DNA of 64,000 nt, from NCBI GenBank assembly GCA_023053575.1, contig JAKZAP010000012.1, positions 2,790,230 to 2,854,229 of the forward strand. Direction: 5' to 3'. Origin of the DNA: Branchinecta lynchi (taxonomy: Eukaryota; Arthropoda; Branchiopoda; Anostraca; Branchinectidae). Under the pieces are notes generated by a model. The model had not been told where the DNA came from and made no database searches. It was given only the letters and a program-made list of their open reading frames with translations. Shown here in pieces: positions 53,520-64,000 of this stretch; within the stretch, counting starts at the first letter, position 1; each line of letters begins with the position of its first letter. Made by a program: the position numbers and the translations under genes.

Positions 53520-54540
53520 TGTAATTTTCTTTCTGCACCTCTGGTTTTTCTTTCAGCAAAGTTAAAGAACCGGTTGAAACTTCGTGGAGTTCGTAAAAGT
53601 TTACAAATATGCTTGAACCTTAAAGCAGATTTTCATCGCTTTCTTTGTAAGCTCGATGGAATTTCTAGTTGCAAGATCAATTTTAAAATTTTAGAGAAGG
53701 TTTTGAATTTTCATATTATTCACGTGGCCACATTCAATATCAAGTTCTTCGAAAGGTTAAGATTTTTGTAAAGTTTTTGGAGAACTGTTTGAAATCCGAA
53801 AGTGTAGCTTCAGTAACTTAATTAAAGTGTTTCGGTTTTGGAAAAATGTTGAAGTTCTGTGACCAAATTCCATGGATTACAGTAAAATTACAACAGAGGT
53901 CTTTCAAATCTGTATTTGGTCATGAAACTTTTAAGTTTCTCTCCGGTAATTTCAAGAAACCTACTCGATAGATATTATATTCTTTAAATGTGTTCGGTTT
54001 CAAACGTTCTTTAGTAAGAAGTAAAAGTATTTCGTTGAAAAATAATTGCTTTCTGTATTTTCTGGACCAAATCGAAACATTTACTGAAACTGTGGAGCCA
54101 ATTTGGCAAGTTCAAGGGATATATTTGAAATTTGATGCGAGTGTTTAAAAGTTGCAAGCCGTAGAGCGATTCCGAACTTTTTAAAGCTTTGATTAAAAAA
54201 TTCACTAACTTGATTGAATTTGTCAAATTATTTTGAAGTTTAACAGAAGTTCTCGAAATTTGACAGTTCTTCTGGATTGTTTTGGAAATTTTAATTAATT
54301 TCTTCGAAATTCGATTGATTTCTGAGCACTTCTTTGTTTGTCGAAACAGTTTTTCCAAACAGAAAAGAAGGTTTTGAAAATTGAACCTTTCTGATTGAAT
54401 TTCGTAGTCAGGTTTGATGGGGCTTTTATGATCTTTCATACAAGTTCACGAATTTTTGTAATTTGGATGAGAAGATTCTTACGAACTCTCATAATTTTAC
54501 CAACTAATTTCATTCAAATTTCATACGAAATCGTAACACA
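53520..54540. repeat. AT-rich imperfect repeat region, no gene
   Basis: Words such as TTTTGGAAATTTT, TTCGAAATTTGA and GAAGTTCT recur at irregular 20-30 bp intervals. The frames at 53,511-53,771 (+) and 54,011-54,439 (-) are K/N/I/F-rich products of this composition and resemble no family. Confidence 0.45.
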
Positions 54541-54635
54541 TGTTCGTGAAGAGTTACAAGAGTTAACGATTCTTAATGGCACCATTAAGAATCGTTCAGA
54601 AATATCAAAGGGTTGTTCCAAAATACACCAAAAAA

Positions 54636-56262
54636 GAGCTGGAAGCTCATATGGCACTTGCAAGGCTTGGTTAGATGGAAGTGATGGTCAAAAGTAAGGA
54701 TCATGTGCTCATGGCGATCGTGAAAAATTAAATTTTGCTTAAAAGAATTTTTTTTACTTTGCGGTTAAGGTGAGTTCTTCAAAGTATGGTCGGAGCCGAA
54801 AGTGACGATGTCTAACCCAATGAAGTCAAGTTTCTAATGCTCCAGCATAGTTTTATCGTCCTAGCACATCTGGAAGTACCTTAACTCACGATCACCGGAA
54901 CTCTGGACACCCCCTACAGCTCCTCCCCCCTCCCCCTCGGTACCCGGATCCGGTCCAATACTGTCATTGATGCACAAAGGACTTGTGCCTGTACTTCCCA
55001 CCAAGTTTCATCCTGATCGCTCCACTCTGTGCGTGTCACAAGATGTCCGGCTCTCCCCTCCGACCCCCCCCCTCCGGTTTATCGGATCCGATCTGGATTT
55101 GAAATGGGACATGCTGAGACATGAGGTCTTTCAAGATATAAAATTTCGTTAAGATCCGATAACGCATTCGAAAGTTATGCATGCTACTAATTTCCGGATT
55201 CTGTCGTCTCCTCCTTCCCCCACGATAGTCAAATCGGGAAAGCGACTGTTTCCAAGTTAATCTGGTCGGGTCCCTGAGATGCCTGCCAAGTTTTATCGTC
55301 CTAGCCCGCCTGGAAGTACATTAACTAGGGATCGCCTGAATTCCGGAACCCCCCTCCACTTCCCCCCACAGTCTCCGAATCCGGTCCAGTCCTGTCAGTG
55401 ATGTATCTAGAGCGTGTGCTTGTTCTTCGCACCAAGTTTCATCCCGATCGCTCCACTCTGAGAGTTTCACACGATTTCCGGTTCTCCTCTCCGACTCCCT
55501 CCAGATTCGTTCCGGTTCGGAATTGAGATGAGACATCTGAGACACGAGATCTTTCCAGACATCAAGTTTCATTAAGATCCGACCACCCGTTTGAAAGTTA
55601 TGCATGCCCCTGTTTTCCGGATTCCGCCCCCTCCCCCTCCCCCCACGATGGTCGGATCGGGCAAGTGACTATTTCCAAGTTAGTTTGGTCGGGTCCTTGG
55701 CATGCCTGCCAATTTTGATCGTCCTAGCCCAGCTGGAGTACATTAACTACGGATCGCCTTAATTCCGGAACCGCCCTCCAACTCCCCCACAGTGTCCTAA
55801 TCCGGTCCAGTTCTGTCAGTCATATATCTAGAGCTTGTGCTTATTCTTGCCATCAAGTTTCATCCCGATCGCTCCACTCTGAGAGTTTCACACGATTTCC
55901 GGTTCCCCCCTCGGACTTCCCCCTGATTCATTGGATCCGGTCCGGACTTGAAATGAGACGTCTGAGACACGAGGTCTTTCCAGATATCAAGTTTCATTAC
56001 GATCCGGTCACCAGTTCGAAAGTTATAGATGTCCCTATTTTCCGGATTCCACCACCTCCCCCTCCCCACATTATGGTCGGATCGGGCAAGTGACTATTTC
56101 CAAGTTAGTTTGGTCGGGTCTCTGATATGCCTGCCAAGTTTCATCGTCCTAGCATACCTGGAAGTACCCTAACTCGAAAACACCGGACTGACCGACCGAC
56201 CGACAGACCGACGGAAATGTTATCGGTATATGGCACTTGGCCGGAAGTCAAGTGCCATAAAA
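54636..56262 (+). repeat. G/C-tract repeat family, copy G (best full-length copy)
   Basis: Left end GAAGCTCATATGGCACTTGC. The body shows the trimer of ~140-bp monomers repeated: AAGTTTCATCCCGATCGCTC, AAGTTTCATTAAGATCCGA and AAGTTTCATCGTCCTAGC, each followed by TTCCGG and C-tracts. The right end is a tract of CCGACCGACC type and the hairpin ATGGCACTTG-GCCGGAAGT-CAAGTGCCAT. Confidence 0.9.
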
Positions 56263-56334
56263 ATCAGTAAACTACTGACAAGACAGCTCTTGAGAACACG
56301 TTCGTATTTTTGGCCCCAAAAGGCCACCGTAGAC

Positions 56335-57805
56335 CGGATCCGGTGACATTGGGGAGTTGGAGGGGGAACTGGAAATGTTGTGAAACACTTAAACTTGGTT
56401 CGGGATGAAACTTGATGGGAAGAACAATCACAAGTGCTAGATACGTGTATGACATAAACGGACCTGATCCTTCATTGTGGGGGAGTTTGGGGGGGTCTGA
56501 ATTTCTAGTGATCCCGCGAGTTCGGTACTTCCTGCTGTGCTAGGACGATGAAACTTGGCAGGCTTGTCAGGGACCTGAACAGATTGACTTGATAATGTAG
56601 TTTTCCCGATCCGACCATCGTGAGGGAGTGGAGGGATGGGGAATCCGGAATCTAGTGGCAAGCTCAGCTACTTAACGGGTGAGGGGATTTAAATGAAACG
56701 TGATATTTAGAAACATCTCGTGCCTCAGAACGTCCCATTTTTAACTCCGGACTGGATTCGGTGACGGTGGGGGGGGGGCGGAAATCTTTCGAAACGCTTA
56801 GACTGGAGGGATGGGGATGAAACTTGGTAGGAAGAACAAGCACAAGCCCAAGATACGTAATTTCACAGAACCAGATCGTAAAGGGGGTCTGTGAGGGAAG
56901 TCGGTTTCCCGGAATTCCGGTAATCACAATTTAGGATACTTCCAGATGGGCTAAGGACGATAAAGTTTGGCAGGCATATTAATGATCCCACCAAATCGAC
57001 TTAAACCCGAAACAGTACCTTAGGAAGACTTCCGTTCCTGGATCAGACCATTTTTCGGGGAATTGAGGGAGGGGAAATCCGGACATTACTGACTTCCGTA
57101 AGTTGCGAACAAATGGTCCGATTCAAGTGTATATCTATGGGTAATAAGAATGTATGACGTAGATATGAATAATATGTGTCCGAACCCCATGCGGCTATGT
57201 TGGGGGAGTTGGGGAGGGGTGGGGGGTCAGAAAACTTTTGTGACATTTTTTGGTCGTGCAAAACGGATACGTAGGCTGAATTTTATTGGTATATAGGATT
57301 CGCAGTCAGCTTGGGCTGAAGGAATATTTTCTTTGTGACAGTCACAAAAACCAAACGGAGTGCCGAATGAGATGCAAGTTGGACAGTACCAAGCTCACGC
57401 GGCCTAGATTTGTAATTTGGCTTCCGAACCATATCCGGCCAAACTAGGAGGAGGGCGAACAGGGAATCGTAAATTTAAAGATATGCTCCGATTCGACTTA
57501 AGCCTGATGGGCGGAAAGAGTAGATGTTAAAGATGCGAAGTATTCAGCCACAGTTGGGGTAGTCGGAAGAGAAATCCTTGAAATGTTGTGGCTCGCATAT
57601 GGGTTAAACGAGTGGAGTGATTTGAACGAAACTGGGAAAGTAGAGAGATCGTCTGCCTTAGATGGCGTATTTTAGGGTCCGGACCGGATCCGAGCACGGT
57701 TGGAAGGGGTACCGGAATTTCCGGAAAAATGCTCAGATTTACTTTCTCGTTTCTCACACCACCTACTCGTAATAAGTGCCATATGAGCTCTAGCTCTTGT
57801 TAACG
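56335..57805 (-). repeat. G/C-tract repeat family, copy H
   Basis: Tail-to-tail with copy G. Ends AAGTGCCATATGAGCTCTAG. A fragment of the 25,776-type MITE (GCAAAACGGATACG, CAGCTTGGGCTGAAGG) has inserted at about 57,245-57,340. Confidence 0.85.
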
Positions 57806-57809
57806 TTTA

Positions 57810-59030
57810 CTAGCTCCCCCTTTCATACTTTAATTGCCTGCCTCCTGATCCGTCCTTCCAACCTACGACGGCAATCATCCATATGCAATGTTTCTGTGTC
57901 GATTACTATTCTACAATTATGAAACCGTTCCAGATACCTTAATTGGCGGTTCCTAGGCGTTTTAGCTTCTCGTCCTTGGTGCATTTACACTTAGGGTAAA
58001 TCGGAAAATATTTAAAAACCTCTAGCAGCGAATCTGGTCGGGTCTGGGTGGGGAGACATGCTTAGAGGGTCTTTCAAACTCGGAAAATACTAGTCATGCA
58101 ATTAATGAGAATGAGCTCCGAGTTTGGATTCCTCATTTGACTATTTTAGAGAAGCCAAGGTGGTCCAAAACTTACAGCAGAGTTCAAAGAAGCGCGTCCT
58201 TACTGCATCAGTAACGTTTCAACATTCATACGTAAGTGAAAACCAAGAAAAGTTGTGCCAATACCTTGCAATGATGCAGGTTTGGCAGTTGCACTCCTGT
58301 CAACTATTGGTGTCTTTCATTTCCGTTTTACCATTGGGCATATTTTTAACATCAACCAAATAAATGTGTGTATGTCAACAGGATGAAAATGGACAATTTA
58401 TATATGACGACTGTAAGTAGGCCTACGCCATGAAGCGCATACCTTTTGACAGCCAATCAATCAATCAAGTTTATTCCAAAGAGCTACAAGCTAGAAGTGG
58501 AATATACATTAAATCCACAAGCTTATCCACCGATAAGCTTGTATCAGAGGGAATCCTCCTGGAAATATTGCAGAGAACACGGACAGCAATTCAACAGCAC
58601 CACCCCCCCTTCTACACAAGATAAACTGATTTAAACTGACTCTCGGATTCTGGAAGAAGAAAATTGTCAAAATGTGTCACTGATATCATTGACGATTGTG
58701 CAGAACACAAAAATTAAGGGTCTGATGAATCTTAGCAACAATCTTAATAGAAGTTTTACTACTCACCATTGTCATTGCTAGGTCATTTGAAGTCTGGTGC
58801 AAGGTCAGTTTATCCCGTGTCAGATACATTGACTTGTTTTACGGAACGAAAAACAAAATAGATAATAGCGGAAAAAGTACTTTTATCGGACGAAAAAGGT
58901 CTCCTCAGCAGACTACAAGTAGTCAACAATACAGGGCTGTATGTAAAACTGACGTTCAATAATGTTATGAACTTCATCACTGACACCATTAATGATATTT
59001 AAATTTATGAACAACGTAATAATATAACCG
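57810..59030. other. no supported gene; LINE-like tail and short coding-like piece
   Basis: At 58,453 the plus strand reads (CAAT)n then CAAGTTTATTCC, a LINE tail on the minus strand. On the minus strand about 58,830-58,690 a stretch reads DKLTLHQTSNDLAMTM, resembling the 60,258-60,461 frame. Confidence 0.4.
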
Positions 59031-59035
59031 ATTAA

Positions 59036-60010
59036 TTAAGTGAAAAGTCCTTAATCAGCACCAAGTAGATTTAAGTAATTTTATATCATATTACTCTGAT
59101 AAGCAATGGAACATTTAAATCCTGTGGACTTCTGCTGAGAGGCGTTACTAGCCAAAATGTTTGGGGGTGGGGGCAAGGTATTTACCGACTGGCTGGTCAT
59201 TTTTACCGACTGTTTTTGCAGATAAAAACGACCATTATTGAAAAAAACGACGGTGTTGATGAAAACTCGGCTGATTTTAAGAAAAACTACTATTTTTAAG
59301 AAAAAGTTTACGAAAAACCGACTGATTTAAAAAAAAAATCTACTGTTTCCAAGAAAAAGTTTCGACTGTTCTTACGAGCAGACTTTACTTTTAGCAGACT
59401 CGGCTATTTTTTAACGGCTGGCCGACAACATTCGGGGGGAGGGGGGGCGTCCCTCCTAGTCGTGACGACCCTACTTCTACTACTTAGATGAGTAATTTTT
59501 AGTGATACCATCCTATGCCATCATATCTGTTGTTTTTTGTTGTTTTGTAAATAAATAAATCAATCAACAAAAACAACTAATTAATTATTTAAATTATATC
59601 TAAATGGCTAAGCTAAAACTAACTTATTGTGGGTCCTTAACTAATGATTTAACGTAAAAGACGGATTATAATTATTGTGATTATAATTGTGATTATCGTG
59701 TTTATGATTATAATGATAATTGGTTGATTAATTGAGAAGTCCTTACTAGATTTAAGTAATCTTATCTCATATTGCTGTAGTAAAAAAAAATGAAAGATCT
59801 TAAATACTGTGAACTTCTACCGCTTAAATTAGTATTTCTCAGTTATACCATCCTATGCCGTCACATCTGTTGTTTTATAGATAAATAAATCAATAAACAA
59901 AAAAAAAGTAATGAATTAATTAACTGATATCGAAACGGTTAAACTAAAACTAGCTTATTGTGGGTGCTTAATTAATGATTTAACATACAAAAAAACGGTT
60001 TATGATTACT
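59036..60010. repeat. diverged tandem duplication (~690-bp spacing)
   Basis: Words AGAAGTCCTTACTAGATTTA / AAAAGTCCTTAATCAG, TACCATCCTATGCCATCATA / TACCATCCTATGCCGTCACA and CTTATTGTGGGT occur in the same order in two units starting near 59,048 and 59,733. Confidence 0.7.
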
Positions 60011-60257
60011 GATTGTGTTAATTTATCTATAGCGTTAGTAAACCAATCAATAATCAATAAATTAATCGTCGGTATTCATTTGCTATCATTTAAGTTTGTG
60101 AATTAACTCTTTAACTTGTACCAATTGGTCTTATTAACTGGTAAATCCTAGTCATGATCTGATAGACATTCTCAATCAATCAATCTTACTAATTAATCTC
60201 CTATTATTTATATTACTCAATTAACTTATTAACTTGAACTGATTTATTTGATAAATG

Positions 60258-60461
60258 TTAAAGCTTAGCCATGATTTCAATTGAACTTTCAATGTTGTAG
60301 GCTATTACCATCGCTAAATCTTTTGAAGCCTGATTACAGGTCAACCGGTAGAATATTCCATAATTTTCTGTTTTAATGACTTGAATTTTATGTTCAAAAG
60401 CGGAGTAATTCCATTTTTGATGGAATCCCAGTTCTCTCCGTTCCCAGTTCTCTCTTTTCAA
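60258..60461 (-). other. possible coding fragment, 67 codons
   Basis: KIQVIKTENYGIFYRLTC and ASKDLAMVIAYNIESSIE, ending at a stop. A related minus-strand piece lies about 1.6 kb away (58,830-58,690). Similarity at protein level between two diverged duplicates hints at former coding, but no splice sites or family were identified. Confidence 0.3.
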
Positions 60462-60469
60462 TTGTCTTA

Positions 60470-62285
60470 CAAATTATCATTTTTGCAGTACTCGCTTCTC
60501 TCTCCTTTGACAAAAACAATAATTTAGCAGCACATTAAATCCAGCTTATCCGTTAACCTTTCGTTGACTGGTCAGTAATTAGAATGGATAAAGAAAACTG
60601 ACTATCAAAAGCAACTTCTCGATTCAGCAGATTCACAAAGCTCTCGCCGTTGCAGATTCTCACAAAAAAGCTAAACGGAGAATTGGATTCATAAAATGCA
60701 AAATGGGAGAATTAAGAGGAGGAGAATTAAGATCAAAATCGCAACTACAATTTGAGATAAAATGTCATGTAATCAAACATAAAAAAAAGGTTATTTTTTG
60801 TAGAATTAATCGGCTTGAAATTAGCCGGAAGGCTACGAAATGACACAATGCTGCAACATTATTTGGCACACATGCGATTTCATGCGCCGAAGACATGCAA
60901 CAGAAAAATACATGGGCAAATAGTCACGCTCAAGCTATTAGGGTTAACCTGGTAGCCTAGTAAATCTGCACAAGACACAAAAGAAGAGTGGAAACGGAAA
61001 CTGGCGCAAAAACAAGTCGGCGATGGTCAGCAGATGTTTAGAAGAAAGACATTTTGCAATTCTGCAACTTCGCAAAATGAAGACAGAAAAAGTACTATAT
61101 TGAGCGTGATCGACCCTTCTAACTATAGTAACTATTAGTTCCTGTTGGCTCCAGCCTCGTAAAAAATTAGTATGCAGGCCGTATCCGGGGGGGGGGGTTA
61201 GGGGTTTTTCCTGGATACGGGCCTGCTGACAGTTCCAACCTTCTCGGAATAACTGTTTGTTTACCACGCTTGGGCAGCGCTTGGGAGCGTGGCAACTACA
61301 GATATCTGTGATCTAATTGGCAAGATAAGCATGTGGCGTGATATTTTGCTGAAATTAGAAAATACATTCCAGCCTTGACGCCAAGCAGCCATAATTTCTG
61401 ACGTCATGTGTACTACCTATGGTAATTGGGCTAGGGTGGAACACGCTCACTGTAGAGAATAATTAGGGCTCCTAGCAAGGACCAAACTCACTTCTTTCGT
61501 AAGTGTGGAGGCTGGAAGGAAACAGAGGGAATGACATGTATACTTTCACAGTGGCTGGCCCAAATATGGCAAAGAGCAGGATATCCCGTACTGTTCCTTG
61601 TTCTAAATAAATACATAGAAAATATTTTTAAGAGATATGAAAATTAAGATCTATTCTTAAAAGGACAAATTTCCAAAATAGAAATTCTCTATCGAATTAA
61701 CATTTTCGAGGTCAGCAACCCTTCTGATCGGCCGCCTGTATGTACTATACCACTATTGTGCCTCATCGACATACAACATACAACATACCTTGGTTATTCA
61801 GGCTCATAGAACCTACCTTCATGATCTGCAATTTAATTCCTTCTTGATTTAGAAAGAATAAGAATTCCCAAAATTATCGCCATCATCAATAGTTCCATGG
61901 CAATACATGTTTCAAAGTATGCGCCCAAGGCCTTGTGGATGGTGCCGATAAATTTATCGTCATATCACCGATCGACGCGTGGGCCCGCAACTCGTTAGCC
62001 CACGCTTCGATGCATGGGCCCGAAGTAAGGGGTTTCCTGCAGTTTGCCGACAGGCCATAGAGGTGAGGATTAGCGATAACAAGAACATGGAGTATTTTTA
62101 AAGCGCGATCTATGGGAAGTCAGAAATATTTTTTTTTCGATGGATTTTGCAAAAAAATAAAGCATAATAACTGTTCACTGTACTTTAATCATCTTCGGTG
62201 GCAAGAGGTTTTCGACTTTACTTTCGCAAATAATCATCCGTATGGAAATAACTGAAGTCGTAAACCATCGTAAACTATCGTGTGT
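60470..62285. other. no supported gene
   Basis: Unique-looking sequence with a G10 run at 61,188 and TTTCTGACGTCATGTGT at 61,394, a word shared with the 51-52 kb palindrome. Confidence 0.5.
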
Positions 62286-62289
62286 TTTT

Positions 62290-63290
62290 TTTGCAATTGT
62301 ATTATGGGACATTTTTCCAATCGTAAACAATTGTTAACAATTGAAAATGACCGTAAACAATAGTTGCGTTCTTGCAGATACCACGGTATCTGTCAACACG
62401 GTAACTGGATCTTCAATTAGTAATTTTTGCAGTTATCGTGGGGTAAGATATACGGTTGCACTGCAAAAACGAAAATTGCCGAAATTGCGCTTTTCGAAGT
62501 CATCCCAAAAGAAAAACTGATATCCAGTTACATGACCAAGTGCTAAACTTTTTTCTCACCAATTTGACAAAATTTGATGAAAGTGAGATGACTTTTCAGA
62601 TACCATGATCAGTTACCACGGTCAGACCGTGGTATCTCAATATCAGATATCACGATAACTGCCCAGATACCACGGTACCTGTGAAAACGACTTTTTAGAC
62701 CATGGTATCAGGTAACATGGTGTCTGCAAAAACACAATTAATTATTTTTTTTGCGATTGGAAACAGTTGTTTAAGAATGGAAACAGTTGTTTACGATTGT
62801 AAACAGTTGTTTCCTATCGTTTGCGACTGTAAACAGTTGTTCACGAACGTATTTTTACGATCGGAAACAGTTGTTTCCAGTCGTATTTCTACAATCGGAA
62901 ACACTTGTTTCCTATTGAAACATTCCTTTTACGATTGAAACAGATTGTTTCTAATCTACTAATGAAAAGAACTGTTTCCAATTGTATTTTTACGATCGAA
63001 AATAGTTGTTTACGATCGTAGTTTTCCGATTGAAACCGATTGTTTCCAATCGTTATTTTACGATTGAAAACAACTGTTTACAATTGTATTTTACGATTGA
63101 AGACAATTGTTTCCGATCTTTTTTTTTTACGATCGGAATTTCCGACTGCGGATTTTTTTTTTTTTCAAAAAACCCTCCACTCCCACCCCTAAGCCCTAAA
63201 CTGTAGCTTCTCGATAAGTGGAAGGACTTCGACTTCTCTCCAACTTCAACGAATACCTAATTTTCTGTAATTCAATTCATTCAACAATAT
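62290..63290 (+). repeat. CAGTTG/ACGATCG-rich repeat element, copy 2, with nested MITE
   Basis: Starts TGCAATTGTATTATGGGACA and ends near CTAATTTTCTGTAATTCA, the inverse of the order at 45,035-45,865. A copy of the GATACC-palindrome MITE (62,360-62,740) sits inside, between the terminal word and the main array (62,745-63,140). Confidence 0.8.
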
Positions 63291-63401
63291 TAAAGAGCAA
63301 TATTTGCATTGTACGAAAAACACAATCGTAAAGAGTTGTAAAAGTACGAGTCGAAACAGTTGTTTCCAATCGTTTACGATTGGGATTTCAGATTCATTGT
63401 A

Positions 63402-63558
63402 CACTGTAAAACAAAACCCTGCAGTATTTGCTTCTGGTGTTAAGCTTGTCTTTATTGAGATAAGATTATCCCTAATTCGGATTTATTTATCCCAGTAGAG
63501 ATAAGATTAATGCCAGTAGCAAATACTGCATCCTTATTCGGAGAAATTTTTTACAGTG
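63402..63558. mobile_element. 157-bp mariner-like MITE, TA target duplication
   Basis: TA|CACTGTAAAACAAAACCCTG ... AAATTTTTTACAGTG|TA, with GCAGTATTTGCTTCTGG near one end and GCCAGTAGCAAATACTGC inverted at the other. Same family as 41,294-41,449. Confidence 0.9.
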
Positions 63559-64000
63559 TATATAGGGGAAAATATTTTTCTCTTCAAATTATCGATTAAA
63601 AATTATCTCTAAAAAAAATTGCCAGAAGACGTTTTAGCAGTACAACTGCTTCAACTGCGAAAGCTGCTTTTGAAATATTTTGCGCTTCAAAGAAAAGTGA
63701 TAATACCAAAAACACAGATGACAGCTCTCAACTTCAAGGATTTCCCGTCTTTTATGACTTTTCGAAAAGAAAAACAATCGTAATCAGTTGTAAAATTTTT
63801 ATTGGAAACAGTTGTTTCCAATCATTTGCGATTGGGATTTCAGATTCATTATTTCACTCACAGAACCCGCATTACCTGTAATAAATATTCTTTTTTTATA
63901 CTTTTTTTTATGCCTCGTAGTATCTTTTCCGTTCTTCCTGTCCAATATGAATTGGCCAGGTGACTACACTTCCACTTACCCTCGGTGACGCCAACGGTCT

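Overview
This is a stretch of animal nuclear DNA, about 60% A+T, packed with transposons. I infer a metazoan, probably a marine invertebrate, from four things: a Maverick/Polinton with a protein-primed PolB, several LINE retrotransposons of the CR1/Jockey type, a tRNA-derived SINE, and a split host gene with a phase-1 EGF-like exon. I cannot name the species.

Bases 1 to about 11,580 are one side of a Polinton (a virus-like DNA transposon) whose left end lies outside the window. From right to left the minus strand encodes protein-primed DNA polymerase B, a packaging ATPase, a fibre-like protein, a basic hydrophobic core-type protein with two AT-hooks, an adenain-like protease, a small zinc ribbon, a DDE integrase and two further proteins, the last cut by the window edge. 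On the other side of PolB lie a membrane protein (+), a helical protein (-) and a small beta-rich protein (+). The frames look intact. Eight confidently called genes, plus the upstream zinc ribbon, number nine starts with the same AT-rich start motif (core TAAATG, often CTAATAAATG). Integrase and protease lack both the motif and a usable early ATG. Each sits in the -1 frame of the ORF upstream, exactly across a shift-prone heptamer (A AAA AAA and A AAA AAC), suggesting two programmed -1 frameshifts. A 12-copy array of palindromic 21-bp iterons separates ATPase and PolB.

From 13 to 34.8 kb the minus strand carries what I read as one host gene: a TATA/Inr promoter and signal-peptide exon at 34.7 kb, a Ser/Thr-rich exon at 22 kb, a doubtful exon at 20 kb, a short exon at 14 kb and an EGF-like exon at 13.1 kb. 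Splice phases agree all along. Its introns are filled with LINE fragments, MITEs and repeats.

From 34.8 to 64 kb I see essentially only repeats. The clearest is a CR1-like LINE (36.6-41.2 kb) interrupted by a 1,571-bp foldback element with a 9-bp target duplication; the foldback has itself acquired a piece of another LINE. Other items are at least eight copies of a G/C-tract-rich family built from three diverged ~140-bp monomers, a 1.5-kb palindrome near 52 kb, TA-flanked mariner-like MITEs, inverted pairs of a CAGTTG-rich array, a SINE and minisatellites.
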